Source of the DNA: Ga0077560 sp046330435
Lineage (GTDB): Bacteria; Actinomycetota; Thermoleophilia; Miltoncostaeales; Miltoncostaeaceae
Assembly (NCBI GenBank): GCA_046330435.1
Contig: JAXLST010000009.1
Coordinates: 1 to 64,000 of the forward strand
Reading direction: 5' to 3'
Length of the DNA stretch: 64,000 nt
Shown here piece by piece: positions 46,467 to 55,372 of the stretch; position 1 is the stretch's first letter, and every line of letters starts with the position of its first letter. The translations under genes were made by a program, and so were the position numbers. Below the pieces are notes generated by a model. It worked only from the letters and a program-made list of their open reading frames with translations, did no database searches and was not told where the DNA came from.

Positions 46467-47393
46467 ATGCCCGAGACGCTCACCGTCAGTGCCCCCGCCA
46501 CCTCCGCGAACCTGGGCCCCGGCTTCGATGCCCTCGCGGTGGCGCTCGACCTGTCGAACGCCGTGATCATCCGGCGCCGCCCCGGGGCGCTCGCCGTGCA
46601 CGTCACCGGGGAGGGCGCGGGCGAGGTGCCGGAGGACGCCACGAACCTCGTGTGCCGTGCGCTCGCCATGGGCCTGGGGGAGCTCGACGGCCTCGAGGTC
46701 GAATGCCGAAACCGCATCCCCCTGGGACGCGGACTCGGGTCGTCCGCCGCCGCGGTCTGCGCCGGCCTGGTCGCCGCGAACGCCCTCGGCCAGCTCCGCT
46801 GGAGCCCCGCCGACATCCTGGAGCGCGCCACCTCCATCGAGGGCCACTCCGACAACGCCGCCGCCTGCCTGCTGGGCGGCATGGTCGCCGTCCCGCCGGC
46901 CGGGGCCCCCATGGTGGTCCCCGTCCACCAGGACCTCGCATTCGTCGCCGTCATCCCGGCCGAACGGGTCAGCACCGACGACGCCCGCCGCGCCCTCCCC
47001 GCCCAGGTCCCGCTCGCCGACGCCGCGACCACCGTCGCCGGCGCGATCGGCCTCACCCTCGCCCTCGGCTCCCCGCGCCTCGAGGACCTCCGGCCCGTCC
47101 TCTCCGACCGCCTCCACGAGCCGTACCGCGCGCCCCTCGTGCCCGGCTGGGACGCCCTCAACGGCCTCACCCGCGCCGACGGCTGCCTCGGCGTCACCAT
47201 CTCCGGCTCCGGGCCGACCGCCCTCCTGTGGTGCGACGCCTCCGACGCCGAGGACCTCGCCGCCACCGCCGAACGCATCCTCACCGACGCCGGCACCCCG
47301 GCCCGCACCCGCGTCTCCAAGATCGCCCCGACCGGCGTCCGGGCGCGGTGGACCGGCATTGAGAACACGAAGCTGGAGCGTTCGATCGGCTGA
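46467..47393 (+). CDS. thrB: Homoserine kinase
   Basis: GHMP kinase of 308 residues, normal for ThrB, phosphorylating homoserine in threonine synthesis. Motif 1 SAPATSANLGPGFDALAVAL, the ATP-binding motif 2 IPLGRGLGSSAAAVCAGLVA and motif 3 GVTISGSGPTALLW are all present. No gap separates it from lysA. The stop codon lies inside the loop of a strong terminator hairpin. Because isoleucine can be made through CimA here, the threonine branch may mainly serve protein synthesis; that is inference. Confidence 0.95.
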   Translation: MPETLTVSAPATSANLGPGFDALAVALDLSNAVIIRRRPGALAVHVTGEGAGEVPEDATNLVCRALAMGLGELDGLEVECRNRIPLGRGLGSSAAAVCAGLVAANALGQLRWSPADILERATSIEGHSDNAAACLLGGMVAVPPAGAPMVVPVHQDLAFVAVIPAERVSTDDARRALPAQVPLADAATTVAGAIGLTLALGSPRLEDLRPVLSDRLHEPYRAPLVPGWDALNGLTRADGCLGVTISGSGPTALLWCDASDAEDLAATAERILTDAGTPARTRVSKIAPTGVRARWTGIENTKLERSIG

Positions 47394-47409
47394 AGGCCGA
47401 TCGAACGCT
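47377..47409 (+). terminator. Terminator hairpin overlapping the thrB stop
   Basis: AGCGTTCGATCGGC (47377-47390) pairs perfectly with GCCGATCGAACGCT (47396-47409); the 5-base loop TGAAG contains the stop codon. The last 14 coding bases are therefore part of the terminator. No T-run follows. Confidence 0.8.
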
Positions 47410-47410
47410 T

Positions 47411-47915
47411 CGAGAACCGTCCGGCCCGGCAGTCGTTTGGCGCTGATGGCCCACGGGGGGTTTGGCCCCTGGAACCGCGCCTGACGGCTGCCCGGTGTCA
47501 GCTTTCAGGTCGCCATCCATGGCTCCCGGCTTCTTGACCCTCGCCGTCCGCATTTTCTTGTGGTGCGCCTGCCGGGGTCGGCGTCCCCACGGGTACTGAG
47601 AGTCGCTTCCCGGTGAGCTGACCGGATTCGTGGTCGTGGGGGAATCCGCCCATGCATGGGCGGAGGACAAGCGGTCAGTTGGCGCTCAGGGACGTCATCG
47701 AGTTGATGCGCAGGAGACGCCCATCAGTACCCGTGTGGACGCCTGGCAGGTGATCCGCAGAGCAAGAAGATGCGGATGGCGAGGGTCGGGATCCGGGAGC
47801 CATGGACGGCGACCTCGAACCGGATCCGGGCAGCCGAAAGGCGCGGTTCCAGGGGCCAAGCACCCCGGACGCATCTCAGCGCCAAACGACTGCCGGGCCG
47901 GGCGGCCATGAGAAG
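47411..47915. repeat. Foldback repeat element, locus B
   Basis: A nearly symmetric 505-base element that fills the space between the convergent thrB and folP genes. From left: module a forward (47411-47529), module b forward (about 47540-47602), a perfect 20-bp palindrome TCCGCCCATGCATGGGCGGA (47645-47664) at the centre, module b reverse (about 47728-47785) and module a reverse (about 47799-47912). An inner inverted pair, CTGACCG and CGGTCAG, flanks the palindrome. Both modules are shared with 8461-9365. No protein-coding frame is credible. Confidence 0.88.
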
Positions 47916-47916
47916 A

Positions 47917-48816
47917 TCACTTCACGACGTCGTGCCACTCACGGGGTTCGCCCCTCAGCATGGCCTCGGTTATCTCCAGGACGTGGCGCATGAACGCGAC
48001 GTCGTGGACCCGGAAGAGGGTGGCCCCCCTCAGGCGGCACCAGGTGACGCCGGCGGCGGTGGGGGCGAGGCGGTCCTTCGCCTCCAGGCCGGTGACGGCG
48101 CCGAGGACCTTCTTGTTGCTGATCGGGACGAACACGGGGCGGCCGAGGCCGAGGACCTCGTCGATGCGGTGGAGCAGCTGCAGGTCCTGGGAGGGGGATT
48201 TCCCGAGTCCGACGCCGGGGTCGATGACGATCCGCTCCTCTGGGATGCCGGCTTCGGATGCGGCGGCGAGCGCCTGACGGCCCCATTCGAGGACGGCGTC
48301 GGGGACGTCGACGTCGGGGAAGGTGCGCGGCCGGACCTTGGGGATCCCGAAGAAGTGGGTGAGGACGACGCCGACCCCGCCGCGGGCGGCGATGCGGGGC
48401 ATCTCCGGGTCGCGCAGGCCGCTCGGGTCGTTGAGGATCGCGGCGCCGGCGGCGATGGCGGCCTCGGCGACGGCCGGCTTGAAGGTGTCCACGGCGACCG
48501 GGACGTCGACCAGCCGTGCGAGGCGCTCGATGACCGGGACCACACGCTCGGCCTCCACCTCGGGGTCGGTGCGCTCCGAGAACCGCAGGGACTCGCCGCC
48601 CACCTCCACGACGCTCGCGCCAGCGGCGGCGAGCCGCTCGCCGTGGGCGACCGACGCGGCGGTGCCGAAGTGCCGGCCCTCGTCGGTGAAGGAGTCCGGG
48701 GTGGCGTTGACGATCCCCACCAGGTGCCCGCGGGAGCAGTCGAGCACGCCTGCGGCGTGGCGCCACGCGTTGGCGGGGGCCGGCCGGCCGGCGAGGGGAT
48801 CAGCGGGGGCGGGCAT
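47917..48816 (-). CDS. folP: Dihydropteroate synthase, divergent
   Basis: Folate-pathway enzyme of 299 residues that joins a pterin pyrophosphate to p-aminobenzoate. The TIM barrel has GIVNATPDSFTDEGRHFG near the N-terminus, VEVGGESLRFSERTDP, VPVAVDTFKPAVAEAA and VIDPGVGLGKSPSQDLQLL. Two usual motifs differ: the loop normally reading GGESTRPG has GGESLRFS, and the segment near the sulfonamide site normally containing SRK has PISNKKVLGAVTG. The C-terminal RVHDV is conserved. It may be the main synthase or a FolP2-like paralogue. Start ATG 48816 (MPAPADPLAG) is chosen; the longer frame lacks family similarity. Confidence 0.87.
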   Translation of the reverse strand: MPAPADPLAGRPAPANAWRHAAGVLDCSRGHLVGIVNATPDSFTDEGRHFGTAASVAHGERLAAAGASVVEVGGESLRFSERTDPEVEAERVVPVIERLARLVDVPVAVDTFKPAVAEAAIAAGAAILNDPSGLRDPEMPRIAARGGVGVVLTHFFGIPKVRPRTFPDVDVPDAVLEWGRQALAAASEAGIPEERIVIDPGVGLGKSPSQDLQLLHRIDEVLGLGRPVFVPISNKKVLGAVTGLEAKDRLAPTAAGVTWCRLRGATLFRVHDVAFMRHVLEITEAMLRGEPREWHDVVK

Positions 48817-49001
48817 CACCGCGGAGCTTCGCACCTGGCGGGGACGGCGGTCCCGGGCCTTCATCCCGGGTATGGAAAGGCCGATGGGCACCTTTGTTCG
48901 CCCATGGCGCTGCGCTAGGTTCGGGCCGCCCCCGGACGCGGCGCCCACGAGCCGCGCGCGTCGGCGCGGCGGCCGGTCCCCAGCAGAAGGAGCCCCCAGC
49001 C

Positions 49002-49658
49002 GTGAAGCTCTTCATCGACACCGCCGACCTCAAGGAGATCGAACAGATCGCCTCCTGGGGCGTCCTGGCGGGCGTCACCACCAACCCCAGCCTGCTCGCG
49101 GCCGTCGAGGGCGACGAGACCGGCATCTACCAGCGCATCACCGAACTGGTCGACGGCCCCATCTCCGCTGAGGTCGTCGCCGACAACCGCGACGACATGG
49201 TCACGGAGGGGCGCCGGCTCGCCGGGCTGCACCCGAACATCGTCGTGAAGCTCCCGACGAGCGAGGAGGGCCTGCAGGCCACCAGCGTCCTCGCGCGTGA
49301 GGGCATCCGCGTGAACATGACCCTGTGCTTCACCGCGACGCAGGCGCTGCTCGCCGCCGCCGCGGGCGCCCGGTTCGTGTCGCCGTTCGTCGGCCGGTAC
49401 GACGACATCGGCAACAACGGCATCGAGGCCCTTCGCGAGGTCGTGGACGCCCTCATGGGCTCCCCGTACGAGGTGGAGGTGCTCGCCGCCTCGATCCGCA
49501 GCCCCATTCATGTGATCGAGGCTGCGAAGATGGGCGCCGACATCGCCACCATCCCACCGAAGGTGTTCCACCAGATGCTCAAGCACCCCCTCACCGACGC
49601 GGGGAACCTGAAGTTCAACGAGGACGCCGCCGCCAGACGCGCGCGTCAGGGAGGCTGA
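49002..49658 (+). CDS. Fructose-6-phosphate aldolase / transaldolase-like enzyme
   Basis: Short transaldolase-family enzyme of 218 residues. MKLFIDTADLKEIEQIASWG and GVTTNPSLLAA open the barrel. The Schiff-base lysine is K83 in NIVVKLPTSEEGL, and FVSPFVGRYDDIG and HPLTDAGNLKFNED follow. The length fits both TalC-type transaldolases and FSA aldolases; the two cannot be separated here. GTG start at 49002 with AGAAGGAG upstream and a TAGGTT box near 48914. It is followed 5 bp later by glpX, forming a sugar-phosphate operon. Confidence 0.9.
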   Translation: MKLFIDTADLKEIEQIASWGVLAGVTTNPSLLAAVEGDETGIYQRITELVDGPISAEVVADNRDDMVTEGRRLAGLHPNIVVKLPTSEEGLQATSVLAREGIRVNMTLCFTATQALLAAAAGARFVSPFVGRYDDIGNNGIEALREVVDALMGSPYEVEVLAASIRSPIHVIEAAKMGADIATIPPKVFHQMLKHPLTDAGNLKFNEDAAARRARQGG

Positions 49659-49663
49659 CGCCC

Positions 49664-50647
49664 ATGGTTGCAGCGAAGCCGGCAGAGCCCACGGTCCCCG
49701 CGGTCGACTTCCTGAAGGTCACCGAGCAGGCCGCGATCGCATCCGCCCGGTGGCTCGGGCGGGGCGACAACAACGCCGCCGACCAGGCGGCCGTCGACGC
49801 GATGCGCACCGAGTTCGGGAAGCTCCCGATCGCCGGCACCGTCGTGATCGGCGAGGGCCAGAAGGATGAGGCCCCCGAGCTGTACGTGGGTGAGCTGCTC
49901 GGCCAGGGCGGCATGCCCTGCGAGATCGCCGTCGACCCGCTGGAGGGCACCGACCTGGTGGCCCGCGGCGACAGCGGCGCCATCTCGGTCGCCGTCATCG
50001 GCGCGCCCGGCGGCATCATGTCCGCACCGGACATGTACATGGCGAAGCTCTGCGTCGGCGCCACCGCGAAGGGCCGCGTGGACATCAACGCGCCGCTCGC
50101 CGACACCCTCGAGGTGCTGGCCCGCTGCTACCAGCGCCGCATCCGCGACCTCACCGTGGTGGTCCTCGACCGGCCGCGGCACCAGGAGATCATCGAGGAG
50201 GTCCGGGCCGCCGGGGCCCGCATCCGCCTCATCTCCGACGGCGACATCACCGCCTCCATGTCGGTGGGCGTCCGGGGTACCGGCGACCACCTGTACGTCG
50301 GCATGGGCGGCAGCACGGAGGGCGTCATCACCGCCGCGGCGCTCGAGTGCCTGGGCGGCGAGATCCAGGGCAAGATGTGGCCCCGCACCGACGAGGAGCG
50401 CTCCAAGCTCGCGGACTTCGGCATCGACGACGTCGACCGCATCTTCACGATGTCGGACATGGCGCCGCAGCCGTACTACGTCATCGCGACCGGGGTCACT
50501 GATGGAAATCTGCTGAGGGGCGTACGCTACTTCGCGGACGGTGCGCGGACCCACAGCATCGTGATGGACATGTTCGGCAACACCGTGCAGTTCATCGACA
50601 CGATCCACCTGTTCACGCGCACGATCATCCGGGAGATCCGTCTCTAA
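49664..50647 (+). CDS. glpX: Class II fructose-1,6-bisphosphatase
   Basis: Gluconeogenic phosphatase of 327 residues, the normal GlpX length. Metal-site motifs are VIGEGQKDEAPELYVGE and IAVDPLEGTDLVARG; RLISDGDITASMSV and GMGGSTEGVITAAAL follow in order. The ribosome site (GGGAGG) overlaps the end of the aldolase gene, so translation is linked. Together they feed fructose 6-phosphate into the pentose phosphate and gluconeogenic routes. Confidence 0.95.
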   Translation: MVAAKPAEPTVPAVDFLKVTEQAAIASARWLGRGDNNAADQAAVDAMRTEFGKLPIAGTVVIGEGQKDEAPELYVGELLGQGGMPCEIAVDPLEGTDLVARGDSGAISVAVIGAPGGIMSAPDMYMAKLCVGATAKGRVDINAPLADTLEVLARCYQRRIRDLTVVVLDRPRHQEIIEEVRAAGARIRLISDGDITASMSVGVRGTGDHLYVGMGGSTEGVITAAALECLGGEIQGKMWPRTDEERSKLADFGIDDVDRIFTMSDMAPQPYYVIATGVTDGNLLRGVRYFADGARTHSIVMDMFGNTVQFIDTIHLFTRTIIREIRL

Positions 50648-50655
50648 GGGGGATC

Positions 50656-50964
50656 ATGAGCGACGACGATTTCGGCCCGTTCAACTTCGCCTTCGGCGAG
50701 GGTGCGGCGGACGAGTTCAAGGAACGCCTCAAGGAGCTCATGCGGGCTCAGAAGGAGGCGTTCGAGGAGATCCAGCAGGAGGCCGGCGGGCAGGTCGCCG
50801 CGGTCGAGCGCTGGCAGGTGATCATGAAGGCCGTCGACCTCGCGACCGCCGGGCTCTCCACCCTGGAGCCCCGCGCGACCCCGGACGAGGCGGCCGACGC
50901 GATGGGGATGCTGTTCGCCCGGGCCCTCACGGCCCTTCAGGGCGCGCTCACCCCGACGCCGTAG
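50656..50964 (+). CDS. Hypothetical 102-residue protein
   Basis: Acidic helical protein (ADEFKERLKELMRAQKEAFE) with an alanine-rich C-terminal helix (EAADAMGMLFARALTALQGA). No membrane segment and no family recognised. Start ATG 50656 has AAGGGGG upstream and lies 8 bp after glpX, so it is probably the third gene of that operon. Its end overlaps the convergent coiled-coil gene by 17 bp. Confidence 0.7.
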   Translation: MSDDDFGPFNFAFGEGAADEFKERLKELMRAQKEAFEEIQQEAGGQVAAVERWQVIMKAVDLATAGLSTLEPRATPDEAADAMGMLFARALTALQGALTPTP

Positions 50965-51340
50965 CGGGCCAGGTGGGCCGGGCCGGCGGCGATGCGCCGT
51001 TGGCCCGGTGACCCGCCCCCGCGAACCGCACCTCCACGGTCGCGCCCTTCATGGCGGCGCGCAGCGCAGACAGCTCGGCGCGCGTGGCGGCGAGTTCCTG
51101 CCGCATGGCGTCCAGCTGGGCGCGGGTGTTGCGCCACGAGTCGCCGACGAGCGCGAGCACCGTGTCGAGGTCCTCGACCATCCGGCGCCGTTCCGTGGCG
51201 GCGTCCTCGGCGAGGGTCTCGCGCAGCCGGTCGATCTCCCCGGCCAGGGGGTGGAGGGCGCGGGCGCGCACCCCGGCGAGCTCGGACTCGAGCCGCCGGA
51301 CCGCCTCCAGCACCTCGTGCGGATCCCGTGCGTCACTCAT
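50948..51340 (-). CDS. Small coiled-coil protein
   Basis: Soluble protein of 130 residues that is almost wholly helical with heptad patterns (EVLEAVRRLESELAGVRARA; LDAMRQELAATRAELSALRA), ending in a flexible tail. No enzyme motif. Start ATG 51340 is chosen because the frame upstream lacks a sensible N-terminus. Function unknown; perhaps a structural or chromosome-associated factor, but no evidence shows this. Confidence 0.65.
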   Translation of the reverse strand: MSDARDPHEVLEAVRRLESELAGVRARALHPLAGEIDRLRETLAEDAATERRRMVEDLDTVLALVGDSWRNTRAQLDAMRQELAATRAELSALRAAMKGATVEVRFAGAGHRANGASPPARPTWPATASG

Positions 51341-51398
51341 GACGATGAGGGTACGCGGGGGGCCGGACAGCGTCGTCAGGGCCTGCCAGCATTGACGC

Positions 51399-51767
51399 GT
51401 GGGCGTCCTGCGCATCGACCGCATCACCGGCCCGCCGTCCCCGCTCGCCCGTGAGGACGGGGCGGTGCTGGCCGCGCGGTGCCATCTCGCCGACGGCCCC
51501 GTCGCGCGGGCCGTGGGACTGCTCGGGACGCCGCATCTCTCGGCGGACGAGGCCCTGTGGATCACCCGCTGCGGGGCGGTGCACGCCTGGTTCCTGCGGG
51601 CGCGCATCGGCGTCGCGTTCCTCGACGGCGACGGCCGGGTGCTGCGGGTGGTCGACCCCCTGCCACGCTGGCACGCGGCGCGGTGCCGGGGGGCGCGGCA
51701 CACCGTGGAGGCCGCGGCCGGATCGCTCGCGGGGCTGCGGCCCGGCGAGGTCCTCACCCTCGGTTAG
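51399..51767 (+). CDS. DUF192-family protein
   Basis: Protein of 122 residues with the DUF192 pattern: LADGPVARAVGLLGTPHLSA, ALWITRCGAVHAWFLRARIG and VAFLDGDGRVLRVVDPLPRW, ending in the conserved GSLAGLRPGEVLTLG. DUF192 proteins are often secreted; this one has no signal peptide. ORF begins at ATG-equivalent 51399 (GTG). Its stop overlaps the stop of the convergent subtilisin by 4 bp (TTAG). Function not established for the family. Confidence 0.8.
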   Translation: MGVLRIDRITGPPSPLAREDGAVLAARCHLADGPVARAVGLLGTPHLSADEALWITRCGAVHAWFLRARIGVAFLDGDGRVLRVVDPLPRWHAARCRGARHTVEAAAGSLAGLRPGEVLTLG

Positions 51768-53749
51768 CGGGCGGTCACCCTCACGCGCACCAGGGTGCAC
51801 GTCCTGATGCTGCGCTTCACGACCATGCGGCCCACGCGCACCCGCTTCACGGTGGTGGTGCAGCGCTTCACCAGCTTGTAGGCCGGCTTCCTGACGGGCG
51901 CCGGCGCCGGCGTGGTCTCGGACGGCGGGTCCGGGACCGGGGCGGCCTGCGGCAGGATCGTCGCGGTCGAGGAGGTGGTGTTGCCGGCCGCGTCGTCGGC
52001 GCTGACGGTGACCGTGAGCCCGGCGCCCACGGTGAGCGTGAAGGGCAGGGAGGTCGCCGAGGGGCCGAGCGTGATCGCGCCGGTATCCCAGGAGACCCGG
52101 TACCGCACGACGCCGTTCGCGTCCGAGGACGGCGTCCAGGTCACGCCGACCTCGGGGTCGGCGGTCGTCGGCGGCGGCGCGGAGACCGTGAACGCGGCGG
52201 GCGGCACGGTGTCGACGGTGAAGGACACGGCGGTGCCGGTCGCGGTGTTCCCGGCGCCGTCGGTGGCGGCCACGGCGACGGTGTGCGGGCCGTCGGCCAG
52301 TGCGCCGAGGTCCAGGGTCCGCGCGGCCGAACCCGACACGGTGTCCGCGGGCGAGCCGTCGAGGATCACCTGGTACTGGGCGACCCCGGACACGTCCGCC
52401 GACGCCGTCCAGGAGACCGCCGGGGCGTTCACCAGGCCCCCGCTCGCGGGCGCGGTGACCGCCGGCGCGGTGGGCGGCGTGGTGTCGGGGGCGTCGGCGG
52501 CGGTGAGCGCGGCGGATGCCGACAGGCGCCGGCCGGAGACCGTGGTGCCGTTCAGCGCGGACAGCGGGGTGCCGGTGTCCATCAGGAGCGCCTTGAGCTC
52601 GGCGACGCCGAGCGACGGATGCCGGCCCAGGAGCATCGCGGCGACACCCACCACGTGCGGCGCGGCCATCGACGTCCCGGACTTCGTCGCGTATCCGGAC
52701 CCCGGCGCGAGCGAGTAGACCGAGGTGCCGGGCGCGCCCAGGTCGACCTTGGTGGCCCCGCGGTTGCTGTAGTAGGCGAGGTCGTCGGTGCTGGTGGTGG
52801 CCGCCACGGAGATGATGCCCGCCGACGGGCATCCCGCCGGGTACGACACCCCGGTGCTCTCGTCGGTGCCGTTGTTGCCCGCCGCCGCGACGAACAGGAC
52901 GCCCCGGTCCGCCGCCGCCTGGATCGCGTCGCACAGCGGCTGCCAGGAGGAGCTCGACCCCCAGGAGGCGTTGATCACCCGCGCGCCGTGGTCCACGGCG
53001 TACTGGATCGCCTGCACGCCGTTCACGAAGCTGCCGCCGGAGCTGTCCTCCAGGAACTTCAGCGGCATGATCTTCGCGGTGGACGACAGGCCGGCGATGC
53101 CGACGCCGTTGTCGCGGCTCGCGGCGATCGTGCCGGCGACGTGGGTGCCATGGCCGTCGACGGTCGGCCCGTCGTAGACGCTCGCGTTGCCGTTCTTCCA
53201 GTCCCACCCGTTGACGTCGTCGATGTACCCGTCGCCGTCGTCGTCGATGCCGTTGCCGGGCACCTCGTCGGCGTTCGTCCAGATCCGGCCGGCGAGCTCG
53301 GGGTGGGAGATGTCGATGCCGGTGTCGGTGACGGCCACGATCACCGGGGATCCGGGGCTGAGGTCCCAGGCGGCGGGCGCGCCGATGATGGTCATGTCCC
53401 ACTGGGAACCCCAGGAGGGGTCGGTGGCGGCGGCGAACGGCTCCACGGGACGGTCGATCTGCACGGCCAGGTCGGCGGTCGTGCCGGCCAGGTCGGCCTT
53501 CGCCTGGGCGAGGGTCACGGGGTCGTCGAGCCGGTAGGCGCGCCAGCCGCCCAGCAGGCCGCGGCCGGAGACCGCACCCAGGGCGTCGGCGACGTCCGCG
53601 CGCTCGGCCCGGGTGGCGTCCGGATCCAGCTTCACGACCACCGTCTCCGACGTCGGCGCGCCCATCGCGGCCGGTGCGGTCAGGGCGAGTGCGGCGCCGA
53701 GCGTCGCGGCGAGGGCCGCGGCGCGCCGGGTGTGTCGCGAGGTTCCCAT
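51764..53749 (-). CDS. Secreted S8 (subtilisin) peptidase with Ig-like domains
   Basis: Exported protease of 661 residues. Signal peptide residues 1-30 (AAALAATLGAALALTAPAAM), a propeptide-like stretch to about 110, then the catalytic domain with the triad D142 (VIVAVTDTGIDISHPEL), H200 (DGHGTHVAGTIA) and S360 (SGTSMAAPHVVG). The oxyanion asparagine is in VAAAGNNGTD. An acidic loop (NGIDDDGDGYIDD) may bind calcium. Two Ig/fibronectin-like domains (about 435-520 and 525-610) and a basic tail follow. Probably processes extracellular proteins. It is a lone gene, possibly co-transcribed with the broken pentapeptide gene upstream. Confidence 0.93.
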   Translation of the reverse strand: MGTSRHTRRAAALAATLGAALALTAPAAMGAPTSETVVVKLDPDATRAERADVADALGAVSGRGLLGGWRAYRLDDPVTLAQAKADLAGTTADLAVQIDRPVEPFAAATDPSWGSQWDMTIIGAPAAWDLSPGSPVIVAVTDTGIDISHPELAGRIWTNADEVPGNGIDDDGDGYIDDVNGWDWKNGNASVYDGPTVDGHGTHVAGTIAASRDNGVGIAGLSSTAKIMPLKFLEDSSGGSFVNGVQAIQYAVDHGARVINASWGSSSSWQPLCDAIQAAADRGVLFVAAAGNNGTDESTGVSYPAGCPSAGIISVAATTSTDDLAYYSNRGATKVDLGAPGTSVYSLAPGSGYATKSGTSMAAPHVVGVAAMLLGRHPSLGVAELKALLMDTGTPLSALNGTTVSGRRLSASAALTAADAPDTTPPTAPAVTAPASGGLVNAPAVSWTASADVSGVAQYQVILDGSPADTVSGSAARTLDLGALADGPHTVAVAATDGAGNTATGTAVSFTVDTVPPAAFTVSAPPPTTADPEVGVTWTPSSDANGVVRYRVSWDTGAITLGPSATSLPFTLTVGAGLTVTVSADDAAGNTTSSTATILPQAAPVPDPPSETTPAPAPVRKPAYKLVKRCTTTVKRVRVGRMVVKRSIRTCTLVRVRVTAR

Positions 53750-53809
53750 CCGGGGTGTCCATCGGCACCGCGGCGTCCGGGCACAACGCCCCGGGCCGGT
53801 CCGATTTCT

Positions 53810-55234
53810 CTAGACGGCGGGCGCGGCGACCGCGCCGGTGAGGTCTGCGCCCTCGAGCTCCGCGCCGTCCCAGCGGGCCTTCGCCAGGCGGGCCCCCACC
53901 AGCCGCGCCCACGCGAGGCTCGCGCTGCGCAGGTCCGCCCCGCCCAGGCCGGCGCGTGAGAGGTCCGCGAGGCGCAGGTCTGCGCCCGCGAGGTCCGCGC
54001 CGTCGAGCACCGCCTCGCTCAGGTCGGCGCCCTGGAGCACCGCGCCGCGCATCCGCGCGCCGCGCAGGTCGGCGCCCAGCAGGTCCGCGCGGGACAGGAC
54101 GGCGTCCTCCAGGCTGCCGGACGCCATCTCCGCACCCTCCAGGATCGCCTCGGTGAGGTCCGCCCCGGACAGGACCACCTCGGCGAGCTGGGCGTCCAGG
54201 AGGTCGGCGCCGCGCAGGTCCGCGCCGTCGCAGCGTGCGCCGGTGAGGTCCGCGCCGCGCAGGCGGGAGCCGGCGAGCCGCGCGCCGCGGCGGTCCGCGC
54301 CAGCAGGTCGGCCATCGCGAGGTCGGCGCCGCGCAGGTCGGCCTCGCGCAGGTCGGCGCCGCGCATCCGGCAGCTCAAGGCCGCACGGGCTGGCGATCAC
54401 CAGGCCTGCGGCCGCCGCGTCGCGCATGTCCGCGCCCTCGAGCACCGCGCCCGTGAGGTCCGCGCCGGTCAGGGTCGCGCGACGCAGCCGGGCCTCGCCG
54501 AACTGGCGCGGTGGCCGCCCGCCCCGGACAGGTCCGCTCGGGCCATGTCGGCCTGGGTCATGTCCGCGCCGGTCAGCTCCGCACCGGTCAGGGACACCGC
54601 GGCCAGCGCGGCGCCGCGCAGGTCCGCGCCGCTCAGCACGGCGTCGTCCATGCGGGCCATGTCGAGGCGGGCGCCCTCGGCGCGCAGGCCGTCCATCCTC
54701 GCCGCGGTGAGGTCCGCGCAGCCGATCTGCGCGAACCGCAGGTCCGCGCCGGTCAGGATGGCGCGCGGGGCGGAGATGCTCTGCCCGTGCACGCCCGAGA
54801 GGTCCGCGCCCGAGAGGTCCGCGTCGCGCAGCTCCATCTCGGTGATGTCGGAGCCCATCAGCACGGCCTCGGTGGAAACGGCGCCCACCGCGTGCCCAGC
54901 CCAGGGACGCGCCGGACAGGTGCGCGCCGGTGAGGTCCGCGCCGCGCAGGGTGGCGCGCAGCAGGTCGACGCCGCCATCCGCGCGCCCAGCAGGATCGCC
55001 TCGGACAGGTCGCAGCCGGACATCAGCGCGCCGGCGAGCACCGCGTCGGTGAGGTTCGACCCGGCGATCCGCACGCCGCGCAGGTCGGTGGCGGCCCAGC
55101 TGGGCGCCGGTCAGGTCCTTGCCCCCGAGGTCGCGCGTGCGCAGGTCGCGGCCGGTGAGGTCGCGCTCCCGGAGGGCTTGCGCTTAAGGCTGGGGCTGGT
55201 TCCGCCGGCGAGGACGGTCGAAGGCCGGGCTCAT
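53810..55234 (-). pseudogene. Pentapeptide-repeat protein, broken by several frameshifts
   Basis: Across about 1.4 kb the minus strand encodes tandem A(D/N)LXX repeats in changing frames. Examples are SGADLRGAALAAVSLTGAEL near 54600, RMRGADLREADLRGADLAMA near 54340 and DGADLRGADLLDAQLAEVVL near 54200. The frame changes at least near 55100, 54930, 54500, 54370 and 54300. Read through, it would be about 470 residues starting at ATG 55234 (MSPAFDRPRRR). Pentapeptide proteins form a right-handed beta helix; some protect DNA gyrase, but no target can be named. Because the repeats survive in every frame, either the decay is very recent or the indels are assembly errors. Confidence 0.82.
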
Positions 55235-55372
55235 ACGCGCCTGTGATCGGCCGCGTGGACGCGCATCTGGAGCGCTCCGGCGGGCCAGGGGGTGACTTCG
55301 CCCCCGCGCCTCTGTGTCTGTGCCGGCCGCGCACCGCGGCCGCCGGCACCCGCTCGACGAAGGAGTCCCCAG
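55235..55372. promoter_or_regulatory. Divergent intergenic region
   Basis: This 138-base gap separates the minus-strand pentapeptide gene from the plus-strand response-regulator gene, so both promoters should be here. AAGGAG lies just before the ATG at 55373. No clear -10/-35 pair was found. Confidence 0.35.

Noticed and set aside
50656..50964. DUF1844 assignment for the small protein after glpX
   Set aside because: Length is similar, but the hallmark hydrophobic motif of that family is missing, so it is left as hypothetical.
53810..55234. Several separate small pentapeptide proteins
   Set aside because: Repeats continue without a break across frame changes and no ribosome sites precede the inner starts, so one broken gene is the simpler reading.
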